64,000 nt of DNA from Phenylobacterium sp. SCN 70-31. Lineage in GTDB: Bacteria; Pseudomonadota; Alphaproteobacteria; Caulobacterales; Caulobacteraceae. Every line of letters begins with the position of its first letter. Position 1 is the first letter of the stretch. The stretch is taken from the NCBI RefSeq assembly GCF_001724605.1, contig NZ_MEEX01000007.1:1-64000 (forward strand), read 5' to 3'. The notes beneath the pieces were generated by a model that worked only from the letters and a program-made list of their open reading frames with translations, searched no databases and was not told the DNA's origin. Below, one piece after another: positions 25,431 to 34,793 of this stretch. Made by a program: the position numbers and the translations under genes.

Positions 25431-26621
25431 TCACAGGCCGAACATCTGCTTGGCGACGATGCCGCGCTGCACTTCGTAGGCGCCGCCTGCGATGGTCAGC
25501 GCCCGGCGGTAGAGGTGGGTGGTCATGGCGCCTGGCGCGTCCGGGTCGGCGAAGCCGTAGTTGTGGTCGGCGTTGTGCGGATAGCCCTCGTCGGAGAACT
25601 GCGGCAGGGCCTCAGGGCCGAGGAGGTCGACGACGAGCTCGGCCACCCGCTGGGCCAGGGCCGAGCCGCGCAGCTTCAGCGCCGAGGCTCCGGCCATCTC
25701 CCGGGCGTCGGCCGTGAGCACCCTGAGGACCGCCCACTCCAGGGCGATGGTGTCCACCTCGAGCTGGGCGAGGCGTCGCCGGAACTGCGTGACGGCCGTC
25801 GGATCGAGACCTGGCGCGAGCCTGACCAGCAGCCGGCGGGCCCGCCGTAGACCGGCCTTCATGCGGTCGAGCCCGGCGGCGGACGTCCGCTCGTTGGTCA
25901 GCACGAACTTGGCGTAGCTCCAGGCCTGGCCTTCCTCTCCGACCCGCCGGTCGGCGGGGACCACCACGTCGTCGAAGAACACCTCGTTGAGGTGATGCTC
26001 TCCGTCGATCGACCAGATCGGGCGCACCGTGATCCCCGGCGACTTCATGTCGACGAGCAGGAACGAGAGGCCGTTCTGCCGCTTCTCCTCGGCCGACGTC
26101 CGCGCCAGGCAGAACATGAAGTCGGCGTGGTGCGCCTCGGTCGTCCAGATCTTTCCGCCGTTGAGCACATAGGCGTCGCCATGCGGCTCGGCCCGGGTCT
26201 GCAAGGACGCCAGGTCGGAGCCGGCGTTCGGCTCGGAGAAGCCCTGGCACCAGAACTCCGCCCCGGCGAGGATCGGCGGCAGGAAGCGCGCCCGCTGCTC
26301 GGGCGTTCCAAAGGTGTAGATCAGCGGGCCGGCAAGGTTGCGGCCAAAGCTCAGGATCGTGGGCGCGTCGGCGGCGCCGAACTCCTCATCGAACAGGTAG
26401 CGTTGGATCGGCGTCAGGCCCAGGCCGCCGTGCTCCCGGGGCCACTCGGGCGCCACCCAACCCTTGCGTCCCAGGATCTGCGTCCACCGGCGATGGTCGT
26501 CGTCGCGGATGTGGAACCCCTGGCGGTGCCGTTCCCGCAGCTCGGCCGGCAACTCGGCGCGCAGGAATTCACGCACCTCGTCGCGAAACCTGCAATCATC
26601 CTGAGAAAGGGAGAAATCCAT
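25431..26621 (-). CDS. Acyl-CoA dehydrogenase, alpha-type subunit
   Basis: A 396-residue dehydrogenase: MDFSLSQDDCRFRDEVREFL, WCQGFSEPNAGSDLASLQTRA, NGGKIWTTEAHHADFMFCLART, NEVFFDDVVVPADRRVGEEGQAW and the C-terminal LTIAGGAYEVQRGIVAKQMFGL. In that last motif the more usual GGTSEI/QRN is GGAYEVQRG. The start ATG 26621 matches the family N-terminus; the open frame runs upstream to 26966 without homology and across the divergent gap. It is the first gene of the minus-strand operon 26621-23138. Confidence 0.88.
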   Translation of the reverse strand: MDFSLSQDDCRFRDEVREFLRAELPAELRERHRQGFHIRDDDHRRWTQILGRKGWVAPEWPREHGGLGLTPIQRYLFDEEFGAADAPTILSFGRNLAGPLIYTFGTPEQRARFLPPILAGAEFWCQGFSEPNAGSDLASLQTRAEPHGDAYVLNGGKIWTTEAHHADFMFCLARTSAEEKRQNGLSFLLVDMKSPGITVRPIWSIDGEHHLNEVFFDDVVVPADRRVGEEGQAWSYAKFVLTNERTSAAGLDRMKAGLRRARRLLVRLAPGLDPTAVTQFRRRLAQLEVDTIALEWAVLRVLTADAREMAGASALKLRGSALAQRVAELVVDLLGPEALPQFSDEGYPHNADHNYGFADPDAPGAMTTHLYRRALTIAGGAYEVQRGIVAKQMFGL

Positions 26622-26756
26622 TCCGTCCGCCTGCGGGGAAGCATGATCGAGGCTGCCGCGCCGGGCGCAGGCCACGGCATTACGCTGGCGGGGCAGGGGG
26701 CAAGCATCAAGCCCGCTCTCGGCGCCATTCTGATCACTCGCGCATAAGTCGACCGA

Positions 26757-26798
26757 AATCCGGCCATTAGCCGGGCGGCAATCGGCTTTTGCCGGATT
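26757..26798. promoter_or_regulatory. Nested inverted repeats in a divergent promoter gap
   Basis: AATCCGGC at 26757-26764 is mirrored by GCCGGATT at 26791-26798, and inside it CGGCAA at 26776-26781 is mirrored by TTGCCG at 26789-26794. This lies in the 249-base gap between the divergent dehydrogenase (minus) and ligase (plus) genes. It could be an operator or a stem-loop. The CAACA element of the other promoters is not seen here; the rest of the gap shows nothing I recognise. Confidence 0.35.
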
Positions 26799-26870
26799 CT
26801 TTCGTCCGTTAGCATCCAGGCACGCCGCCGCGCGATCGTCGGGCGGCAGCCTCGGAGCAGAAGTAGTCGA

Positions 26871-28532
26871 ATGTCGGACCCAGGCAACGAACGGGAGTAC
26901 TGGTCGCGGCCTCCGCCCTTCACGGCCACGCTGCCCAACATGTTCCGCCGGACGCTCGAGCAGCACGCGGGCAAGGTCGCCTTCGTCCAGGGGGAACGCA
27001 GGCTGACTTATGCGGAGATCGACACCCGCGCGACCGGCCTTGCGAAGTCGCTCCTGGCTGCAGGCGTAGGCAAGGGCGCGAGGGTCGGGATCCTGCTCCC
27101 CAATTCACCGGAGTGGCTGATCGCGTTCATGGCGGTGACCCGGATCGGCGCCCTGGCGGTGCTGATCTCCACCATGTACCAGCGCCGGGAGCTGGAATGG
27201 CTGCTGCGCAACGCCGACGTGGCGGTGTTGCTGATGGCCGACCGCTATCTCAATCACGACTACGTCGCGCGACTCGAGGAGATCGCGCCGGAACTGAAGG
27301 GCCAACTTGCAAGCGAGCGGCTCGCCACGCCGGCGTTGCCCCACCTGCGCAGGGTCTATGTCTACGGGGATACGGCGCCACGCTGGGCGGCGCCGGCCGA
27401 AGCGGACGCGGAGGCGTCGAGAATCAGCGATGAGTTGCTTCGCAACGTCGAGGACAGCGTCACGCCCGCCGACCTCTCGCTCGTGATGTACACCTCAGGC
27501 AGCACATCCGATCCGAAGGGGGTGCTGCACACCCACGGCTCGACCGTGAACCGGCTCTACAGCGTTCGCGGCTGGCTCAGGCCCACTTCCGACGACCGCA
27601 ACCTGATCGTCGGGCCGTTCTTCTGGGCGGGCCGCTTCAACGCCCTGCTGCAAACTGTCGGCACGGGCGCGACGGCCATCTGTCCCGCGACGCCGAAGCT
27701 CGACGACACAGTGGCCACCTTCCTCAGGGAGCGGCCGACGCGCGTCGCGGCGCAGGACGTCCTCATGCGCGAGATCCGCCAGCATCCGAGCATCGCCGAA
27801 GGCGGGCTGGATCCGGAGTTGGCCCGGGTGCTCGAGCGGTTCGACGAAAATGGCGAGATTTGTCCGCCGGAACGCAAGAACAGTGGCCTGGGGATGACCG
27901 AGACGGCCGGTCAGCACAGCTTCGAGGTGGGCGGGGTGCTGCCCGCCGCGAAGGCCGGGGCTTGCGGTCGGGCGGCCGCGGATTTCGAACGGCGGATCAT
28001 CGATCCGGCTACCGGCGCGGTGCTGGGCCCCAACGAGGTCGGAGAGCTGTGCGTGCGCAGCCCCAACATGATGGTCGGCATGTACAACAAGGAGCGCTGG
28101 GAGGTCTTCGAGCCGGACGGCTTCTACCGCACCGGCGACCTGTGCCGGATCGACGACGACGGCTTTCTCTATTTCGTCGGCCGCAACAACGAGATGATCA
28201 AGACCTCGGGGGCCAACGTCTCGCCCACCGAAGTCGAGAAGGTCATCGAGGCGCTGCCTGAAGTGCAGGAGGTCGGCGTCTTCTCGCTGCCCGGCGAAGG
28301 CCACGACCAGAAGGTCGCCGCGGTGGTCGTCCTGAACTCTGGTCAGACACTGGACGCAGACGCTATCCGCGGGCGCATCCGCACGGAACTGGCCGCCTTC
28401 AAGATCCCCAAGGTGATCCATTTCCGGCGTTTCGAGGACCTTCCGCGAACCGGCAGCGGCAAGCTTCACAAGCAGCGTTTTCGTGCTGAGTTGCTGGCCG
28501 CGGCCGCGGCTGAGACCACGGCCGACGCCTAG
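26871..28532 (+). CDS. AMP-forming acyl-CoA ligase (FadD-like)
   Basis: A 553-residue adenylate-forming ligase with MYTSGSTSDPKGVLHTHGS (P-loop), GMTETAGQHSFE, GFYRTGDLCRIDDDGFLYFVGRNNEMIKTSGANVSPTEVEKV and the canonical lysine motif LPRTGSGKLHKQRFRAEL. It is a paralogue of the 6368 ligase, sharing the YL(N/R)H(D/N)YV segment and the GMTET(F/A)G(P/Q)HS motif. ATG 26871 gives the expected N-terminus. It is followed by the LysR gene on the same strand and diverges from the dehydrogenase operon to the left. Substrate not assignable. Confidence 0.9.
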   Translation: MSDPGNEREYWSRPPPFTATLPNMFRRTLEQHAGKVAFVQGERRLTYAEIDTRATGLAKSLLAAGVGKGARVGILLPNSPEWLIAFMAVTRIGALAVLISTMYQRRELEWLLRNADVAVLLMADRYLNHDYVARLEEIAPELKGQLASERLATPALPHLRRVYVYGDTAPRWAAPAEADAEASRISDELLRNVEDSVTPADLSLVMYTSGSTSDPKGVLHTHGSTVNRLYSVRGWLRPTSDDRNLIVGPFFWAGRFNALLQTVGTGATAICPATPKLDDTVATFLRERPTRVAAQDVLMREIRQHPSIAEGGLDPELARVLERFDENGEICPPERKNSGLGMTETAGQHSFEVGGVLPAAKAGACGRAAADFERRIIDPATGAVLGPNEVGELCVRSPNMMVGMYNKERWEVFEPDGFYRTGDLCRIDDDGFLYFVGRNNEMIKTSGANVSPTEVEKVIEALPEVQEVGVFSLPGEGHDQKVAAVVVLNSGQTLDADAIRGRIRTELAAFKIPKVIHFRRFEDLPRTGSGKLHKQRFRAELLAAAAAETTADA

Positions 28533-28617
28533 GAAATATTGACTTTGCTGGGGCCCAGTCGTGATAGTCCCATCAAATGTCATGGTGTGAGCGAGCGATC
28601 CGTCTCGTTAGAATGAG

Positions 28618-29643
28618 ATGATCCTGGACAACCGAGCCGTGCTCGCGTTCCTCTCGTTGTCCCGTACGCTGTCGTTCACCAAGACGGCGGTCGAGCTCAG
28701 CCTGACCCAGCCGCGGCTCTCCTACATCATACGCCGGTTCGAATCCGAACTCGGCTTCGACCTGTTCATCCGCACCACCCGCAGAGTGGAGCTGACAGCG
28801 GCCGGCGAGCAGTTCCGCGAGGTGGCCTTGAAGGTCGAAGCCTCGCTGCAGGAGGCCGACGCGCTGGTGCGGCAAATGCGGGGCGAGAGCCGGGTCCGGC
28901 TGCGGGTGGCGGCTCCGATCTATACGAACCGCGTCGCGGTGCGGCTGCAGATCCTAGGGGAGTTCACGGCCAAGCATCCCCGCGTCGTGCTGGAGGTCTC
29001 CTACGGGAGCACACGGGAAAAGCTGAACGAACTGCGGCGAGGCGACGTCGACGTGGTGTTCGCCACCGACCCGCCGCCGTTGGCCGGCCTGGAGTCCATG
29101 GTGGTGGCTCGTTCCACCACCTGCGTCGTGATGCCCCCGAACCATCGCCTTGCGATGATGGAGACCGTGCCGATCGAGGCCCTCAAGGGCGAGGTGCTGG
29201 TCTGCATGCAGCGAGCCAATCTCGGAAAGGCGTACTTCGAACGGCAATACGGGCCGGCGTTGCGGGCTGGAGCCGAGCTGCTCGAGGCGCCGGAATCCGA
29301 TCCGTACGCGCAGATGCATTTCACCAACGCGCGCGGCGCCGTGCTGATGTCGTACCGCTGGCAGAAAGGCATGGACCGCGCGGTGGGCGACATGGTCACC
29401 CGGCCGTTGGTCGGCGGGCCGCCGGGATGCGAACTGCACCTGGTGCGGCGCAGCACGCTGCACAGCCTCGCGCTGGAATGGTTCTGGGCGGTCGGGCGCG
29501 CCTACGAGCTTCAACCGCTCCCAGAAGCTGCGACGGGCGAGGCAGCCTCGGCGGACGGCCAATTGCGCGCCGGATCTGGGCGGCGCCGCGAAGCTCTACA
29601 GTTAGGTGGCACGCCCGGCCGACCCATAGTGAAACGCGGATAA
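28618..29643 (+). CDS. LysR-family transcriptional regulator
   Basis: A 341-residue LysR-type regulator. The N-terminal winged helix is AVLAFLSLSRTLSFTKTAVELSLTQPRLSYIIRRFESELGFDLF, followed by a linker helix and an effector-binding domain from about residue 95 (RLRVAAPIYTNRVAVRLQ). The last ~35 residues are low-complexity and beyond the usual family end. The gene lies between two ligase genes and may control one of them, but no T-N11-A site was convincingly located. Confidence 0.88.
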   Translation: MILDNRAVLAFLSLSRTLSFTKTAVELSLTQPRLSYIIRRFESELGFDLFIRTTRRVELTAAGEQFREVALKVEASLQEADALVRQMRGESRVRLRVAAPIYTNRVAVRLQILGEFTAKHPRVVLEVSYGSTREKLNELRRGDVDVVFATDPPPLAGLESMVVARSTTCVVMPPNHRLAMMETVPIEALKGEVLVCMQRANLGKAYFERQYGPALRAGAELLEAPESDPYAQMHFTNARGAVLMSYRWQKGMDRAVGDMVTRPLVGGPPGCELHLVRRSTLHSLALEWFWAVGRAYELQPLPEAATGEAASADGQLRAGSGRRREALQLGGTPGRPIVKRG

Positions 29644-29719
29644 ATCCCCGGAAACCCGGATTGGATCGCAGGCGCCTTACCATCTAGCTTCGGGTTACGG
29701 TTCCCGGGTCAGGATCACG

Positions 29720-31255
29720 ATGGTCACGCTGCAAGACCGCTTCAAGGGCATGCTCGCCGTCGATCCGCAGGCGCCGGCGATCGAATTCCGCGGCTCGTGG
29801 CTCAGCTGGGGCGACCTCGCCGACGTCGCCAAGGGAATCAACGAGGCGCTGCAGGATATCGGCGTTCCCACCAGCCAGGCGGTCGGCTGCGCCATCCGAA
29901 ATTCGGGCGAGCACGCGGCGGCGATCATCGCTTTCCTGGCCGGCGACCACAGCCTGCTCACCATCAACCCGCTGTTCCCGGACGAGACCCTGGCCGCCGA
30001 TCTCGCGAAGCTGCGGCCGGCGGTCGTGATCGCCGACGGCCAGGACTGGGACCGCGCGGGCTTCAAGGCGGCGGTGGGGGCCATCGGCGCCGCCGGTCTG
30101 GAGCTCACGCACGACCGCGCGCAACCAATTCGCTCTGTACCCGGCCTGGAGAGGCCTACCTCAGGCGACCGGTTTGAGGGCGACCCGGACGTCGCCATCT
30201 ACATGCTCACCTCGGGAACTACCGGTGCCCCGAAGCGGGTCGCCATCGGGCGGGCCCGCATCCTCGCCAACATCAAGGGCGCGTTGCGCTACCAGAAGAA
30301 CCCCGCCGCGATCACCGATCCGCCGGCGCTGCGCTCCGCGGCGGTGATCGTCGACAACCCCCTGGTCCACATGTCGGGCATATGGGGCCTGCTGAACGCG
30401 ATCGCCGGCGGATTCCGCGTCTGCCTGCTTGAGAAGTTCAACGTGGACGAGTGGCGCTCGGCCGTCGCGCGGCACAGGCCGAAGATCGCCAACCTGACGC
30501 CCAGCAGCCTGCGCATGGTGCTTGACGCAGGGGTAACCCGAGAGGAGCTGTCGAGCCTGACAGCGCTGAAATCCGGGACGGCGGCGCTCAGCCCCGACCT
30601 TATCGACGAGGCCCTCGATCGCTGGGGCGTGCCCGTCCTGCAGACCTACGGGGCCACGGAATTCACCAATGTCGCCGGCTGGTCCGTCGGCGAGTTCCGC
30701 GAGCACTATGCGACGCACAAGGGCGCGGTCGGGATCGTGAACCCCGACTATGAAGCCCGCATCGTAGATGCCCAGTCCGGCGAGCCTGTTCCCTTCGGAA
30801 CCGAGGGTGTGCTGGAGCTGCGTGGCGCCCATGTCGCCGGCGACCAGTGGCTGCGGACCACCGACCGTGCCGTTCTCGACGCGGATCGGTTCCTGTGGAT
30901 CAAGGGCCGCGTCGACAACGTCATCATCCGCGGCGGCTTCAAAGTGCATGGCGAGGATGTGCAGCGCACGCTGGAGCAACATCCGTCCGTGCGGGAAGCC
31001 TGCGTCGTGGGGGTGCCCGACGAGCGGCTGGGCAACGTTCCTGTGGCGGCCGTCGTGTTGCAGGCGGGCGCTGACCTCACGGAAGAGGGGCTGAAGGCCT
31101 GGGCCCGCGAGCAACTCCTTCCCTATCAGGTGCCCACGGCGTTCCGGTTCGTCGCCGACCTGCCCCGAACCCAGAGCATGAAACCGATGCTGCCGGCGGT
31201 GCGCGAGCTGTTCGCCGCCCCCCGCGCCACACAATCCGAGGACAGCTCAAGATGA
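29720..31255 (+). CDS. AMP-dependent acyl-CoA ligase, short 'MK' subgroup
   Basis: A 511-residue ligase related to those at 17542 and 38924. P-loop: YMLTSGTTGAPKRVAIG. Others: QTYGATEFTNVAGWSVGEF, RTTDRAVLDADRFLWIKGRVDNVIIRGGFKVHGEDVQ, and C-terminal LPRTQSMKPMLPAVREL, where Met replaces the usual Gly before the catalytic lysine. ATG 29720 is the start. It overlaps the MaoC-type gene at 31252 by 4 bases and leads the operon 29720-35585. Confidence 0.87.
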   Translation: MVTLQDRFKGMLAVDPQAPAIEFRGSWLSWGDLADVAKGINEALQDIGVPTSQAVGCAIRNSGEHAAAIIAFLAGDHSLLTINPLFPDETLAADLAKLRPAVVIADGQDWDRAGFKAAVGAIGAAGLELTHDRAQPIRSVPGLERPTSGDRFEGDPDVAIYMLTSGTTGAPKRVAIGRARILANIKGALRYQKNPAAITDPPALRSAAVIVDNPLVHMSGIWGLLNAIAGGFRVCLLEKFNVDEWRSAVARHRPKIANLTPSSLRMVLDAGVTREELSSLTALKSGTAALSPDLIDEALDRWGVPVLQTYGATEFTNVAGWSVGEFREHYATHKGAVGIVNPDYEARIVDAQSGEPVPFGTEGVLELRGAHVAGDQWLRTTDRAVLDADRFLWIKGRVDNVIIRGGFKVHGEDVQRTLEQHPSVREACVVGVPDERLGNVPVAAVVLQAGADLTEEGLKAWAREQLLPYQVPTAFRFVADLPRTQSMKPMLPAVRELFAAPRATQSEDSSR

Positions 31256-32505
31256 GCACTGAAGTCACCGACCGCGTCGAAGAGGCCACCAGCGCGACCT
31301 TCCGGGACGAAGACGTCGAGCTGACACGCTCCCTTATCGGCAAGGAGTTCGCAAGCCCTGCGCGGGAGCAGTGGACGGAAGCGTCCCATGACACCATGCG
31401 CGCGTATTCCCGCGCGGCAGGGGACGACAATCCGCTCTTCTGCGACCGTGAGTACGGCAAACGCACGAGATGGAGCGGGCAGATCGCTGCTCCGTTCATG
31501 GTGCGCGCGATAAACAATCCCCTGCGCGGAGAAAAGCCGCCCCGGCAGGCCTCCTTCCGCGGCATTCACCAGTTCGTGTCGGGCCAGACGATCGACTGGT
31601 ACCTGCCGATCCGCGAGGGTGACAAACTCTTCAAGTTCGGCGGCATCGAGGGCCTGACCCCGAAGGAGTCGAGCTTCGCGGGCCGGTCGCTGATCAAGGT
31701 CGACCGGTGGACGCACATCAACCAGAGAGGCGAGGTCGTGGCGGTTTCGCGCCCGTTGATGGTGATGACCGAGCGCAAGGCTGCGCGGGAACGCAAGAAG
31801 CTGGCCGACCTAGAGCTGGCCAACTACTCGCCGGAGGACATCGCCCGCCACGACGCCATCTACGCCGCAGAGCAGCCGCGCTATGGCGAGCCGCGCTACT
31901 GGGAGGACGTCGAGGTCGGGGACCGCATCGGCCCGGCCGGCGGCGGGCCGCTCACCATGACCGACATCATCTTCTGGCACGCCGGCGGCGTCGGCTTCCG
32001 GTTCAATCCGGGGTCCGGTCGCATGGCCTACAAGAACCGCCAACGCATGCCGGCCTTCTATGTGCCCAACGACCAGGGCGTTCCCGACATCGCCCAGCGC
32101 GTGCACTGGGACAGCAGCTGGGCCCGGGCCATCGGCGCCCCGAGCGCCTACGACTACTCGGTCATGCGCGAGGCCTGGCTGGCCCACGTGCTGACCGACT
32201 GGATGGGCGACGACGGCTGGATGTGCCACATGCATGCTGAGGTTCGAAAGTTCAACTATATCGGCGACCTGCACGTCTTCACCGGGCAGGTGATGAAGAA
32301 GCGCCACGAGGACGGTCGCGCGATCGTCGACGTCCGCGTGGCGGGCGTGAACCAGCGCGGCGAGGAGTCCTGTCACGCCGTGGCGGCAATTGCTCTGCCC
32401 AGTCGCGACCATGGGCCGGTGCAGCTGCCGCAGCCGCCCGCGGACCTGGCCCGCCGGGCTCTCGAGTTCATGATCGAGCACAATCGTCGCACGCATGGGG
32501 AGTGA
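31252..32505 (+). CDS. Double-hotdog MaoC-type acyl-CoA hydratase
   Basis: A 417-residue protein, the closest relative of the 16266 protein. N-terminal hotdog: AYSRAAGDDNPLFCDREYGKRTRWSGQIAAPFMV. C-terminal hotdog: PRYWEDVEVGDRIGPAGGGPLTMTDIIFWHAGGVGF and REAWLAHVLTDWMGDDGWM. It is coupled at both ends: 4-base overlap with the ligase before it and 11-base overlap with the fused dehydrogenase after it. Presumed to hydrate a bulky enoyl-CoA. Confidence 0.88.
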   Translation: MSTEVTDRVEEATSATFRDEDVELTRSLIGKEFASPAREQWTEASHDTMRAYSRAAGDDNPLFCDREYGKRTRWSGQIAAPFMVRAINNPLRGEKPPRQASFRGIHQFVSGQTIDWYLPIREGDKLFKFGGIEGLTPKESSFAGRSLIKVDRWTHINQRGEVVAVSRPLMVMTERKAARERKKLADLELANYSPEDIARHDAIYAAEQPRYGEPRYWEDVEVGDRIGPAGGGPLTMTDIIFWHAGGVGFRFNPGSGRMAYKNRQRMPAFYVPNDQGVPDIAQRVHWDSSWARAIGAPSAYDYSVMREAWLAHVLTDWMGDDGWMCHMHAEVRKFNYIGDLHVFTGQVMKKRHEDGRAIVDVRVAGVNQRGEESCHAVAAIALPSRDHGPVQLPQPPADLARRALEFMIEHNRRTHGE

Positions 32506-34780
32506 CCCGCGCGTCGAGACCTGGGCGGACCCGGCGGCTACGGATGATCTGCGAGACATCGTTCGCGTCCTTGAAAAGCTGACGCCAGATCGCAGCGCCG
32601 CGCGGCGAGCCGCGGAGGGCGGAGCTGCTGTCGACCGGGCGCTTTGGGACAAGTTGGCCAAGCTGGGCCTGCTCTGCGGCGTCCTGCCGGAAGGGCTCGG
32701 CGGCGCCGACGCAGGGCTGGCGACGGAGGCCGCGGTGGCCGAGGCGCTGGCGGGGAAAGTGGCGCCCATTCCGCTCATCTCCGTGTTCCTCGCCACGCAC
32801 ATCTTCGCGGCGGGCGAGGGGGAGGCGGCTCAGGCTCTGGCGCGGACCCTAGCGTCCGGCGCGTGCATCGTCGGGGCGGCGCTTTCAGCCGAACGCGGCG
32901 TCGACGTCGGCCTGTCGCTCGTCGAGGCGGGGAGCAACCATCGCATCAGCGGCGTCATCCCCGATGTGATGGACGGCGCGGCGCTCGACATCGTGCTCGT
33001 GCCGGTGGCTGGGAGATGGTGGGCGATCGATACCGGGGCGGACGGCGTTGAGCGGCTGGAGTTGAGCGGACTTGATCCCACCCGTCGGATGGCCAGCCTG
33101 TCGCTGCGCGACGCCGCATGTGTCGCCGTCTCGAGCGCGGATCCGGAGGCAATCCTCAGCGTGGCCTGGACGCTGCTCGCCGCGGAGGCGGTCGGCGTCG
33201 CGAGGGCCGCGCTCGACCTTACGTCGCGATACTGCCTGGATCGTCGCCAGTTCGGTGAGCAAATCGGGCGGTTCCAGGCCATCAAGCATAAGCTCGCCGA
33301 TGCGCTGGTGGACGTGGAGAACGCCCGCTCCGCCCTGGAGGGCGCCCTGCGTTCGGTGCGCGACGACTTCCCCGACCCGCGCGCCTCCCGCGTGGCCAAG
33401 ATCGTCGCGACGAGCGCCGCCGCCCGGGTCGTGTCGGAAGCCGTGCAGATCCACGGCGCCATCGGCAACACCTGGGACCACGACCTTCACCTGCTGCTTC
33501 GGCGGGCCAAGTCCGTGCAGCTGATGCTGGGCTCCGGGGACAGGCACCTGGACGTCCTCGGCGCCGAGCTCACCCAGCCTTCCGAAGCCGGGCTGCGACG
33601 GGCCCCGGAGGGCCCCGGCAGCGAGCTCTCGCTGGACGAGCGCGACCGGGACTTCATCGAAGAGCTGCGCGACTGGCTGGACGCGCATGCGACGGGCGAG
33701 CGACTGGGCGAGCTGAGAAGCCGCGCCATACCGGCGCTGAGGGAGTGGCAGGCCACGATGGCGGATGCCGGCTGGGCAGGCATCCACTGGCCGCTGGAAT
33801 ACGGGGGACGCTCGGCGAGCTTCCTGCAGCAGGTGCTCTATCACTCCGAGCTGGCCCGGCGCGGGTTGCCGCCGCTGGTCGGCAACCGCGGTCTCAGCCT
33901 GGTCGGGCCGACCCTGATCGCGCATGGCGCTCCGGAGCAGAGGGACCGCTTCCTGGCCGCGTCGCGGCGGGCGGACATCCTCTGGGCCAGCGGGCTTTCA
34001 GAGCCGGGAGCCGGCTCCGACCTGGCTTCGCTGCAGACCCGCGCCGTCGTCGACGGCGACACCCTGGTCGTGACCGGGCAGAAGACGTGGACGTCCGGGG
34101 CGCATTACTCGGAGTGGATGTACACGCTCGTGCGTACGGGGGCTTCGATCCCGAAGCACGCTGGCATCAGTTGCGTCCTTATCCCGCTCGCTGCGCCTGG
34201 CGTCACCGTCTGCCCGATCCGCCGCATGAACGGGGAGGCCGGCTTCAACGAGGTGTTCCTCGACGAGGTGCGCATACCCACCGGCAACATGGTGGGTGAG
34301 CTGGATCAGGGCTGGAAGGTCGCGAAGACGTCGCTGGCGCACGAACACTCCACCGTATTCCTGGGCGCCCAGTTCCGTCAGAGCTTGCTCGTCGAGCGCA
34401 CCATCGCGCAGCTGGGCCGACGCGAAGCTGCGTACGGCGTCGACCACGGTCTGCGGCGAAGGGCGGCCCAGGCCTGGATCAACACCCAGCTGCTGCGCCT
34501 GCATGGCCTGCGAAACATGGTCAGGATCCTGGATAGCGGCCAGCCGGGCGCCGAGGGATCGGTGCTGAAACTGTTCGGCCAGGAGGAGGAGAAGCGCCTC
34601 TATGAACTCGCCCTGGACGTCCACGGAGTCGAGGGCCTCACCGCCGGGCGGCCCGGCAAAGCCTACCTGGGGTCGCGCGCCGCCACCGTCGGGGGCGGGA
34701 CGAGCGAGATCCACCGCAACAAGATCGCGGAACGTGTCCTAGGCATGCCGCGCGATCCATGGGCCGACGATTGGGCGTGA
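32495..34780 (+). CDS. Fused acyl-CoA dehydrogenase (beta-alpha single chain)
   Basis: A 761-residue protein carrying two complete acyl-CoA dehydrogenase units. Residues 1 to about 365 resemble the beta-type partners (CLDRRQFGEQIGRFQAIKHKLAD, QIHGAIGNTWDHDLHLLLRRA). Residues about 380-761 are alpha-type (WASGLSEPGAGSDLASLQTRA, NEVFLDEVRIPTGNMVGELDQGW, and terminal GGGTSEIHRNKIAERVLGMPRDP). Other pairs in the window are separate genes, so this one is equivalent to a heteromer joined in one chain. Mycobacterial FadE34 (ChsE3) is a known fused example. It lies between the MaoC-type gene and a crotonase. Confidence 0.92.
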   Translation: MGSDPRVETWADPAATDDLRDIVRVLEKLTPDRSAARRAAEGGAAVDRALWDKLAKLGLLCGVLPEGLGGADAGLATEAAVAEALAGKVAPIPLISVFLATHIFAAGEGEAAQALARTLASGACIVGAALSAERGVDVGLSLVEAGSNHRISGVIPDVMDGAALDIVLVPVAGRWWAIDTGADGVERLELSGLDPTRRMASLSLRDAACVAVSSADPEAILSVAWTLLAAEAVGVARAALDLTSRYCLDRRQFGEQIGRFQAIKHKLADALVDVENARSALEGALRSVRDDFPDPRASRVAKIVATSAAARVVSEAVQIHGAIGNTWDHDLHLLLRRAKSVQLMLGSGDRHLDVLGAELTQPSEAGLRRAPEGPGSELSLDERDRDFIEELRDWLDAHATGERLGELRSRAIPALREWQATMADAGWAGIHWPLEYGGRSASFLQQVLYHSELARRGLPPLVGNRGLSLVGPTLIAHGAPEQRDRFLAASRRADILWASGLSEPGAGSDLASLQTRAVVDGDTLVVTGQKTWTSGAHYSEWMYTLVRTGASIPKHAGISCVLIPLAAPGVTVCPIRRMNGEAGFNEVFLDEVRIPTGNMVGELDQGWKVAKTSLAHEHSTVFLGAQFRQSLLVERTIAQLGRREAAYGVDHGLRRRAAQAWINTQLLRLHGLRNMVRILDSGQPGAEGSVLKLFGQEEEKRLYELALDVHGVEGLTAGRPGKAYLGSRAATVGGGTSEIHRNKIAERVLGMPRDPWADDWA

Positions 34781-34793
34781 AGGAGACAGAGTG

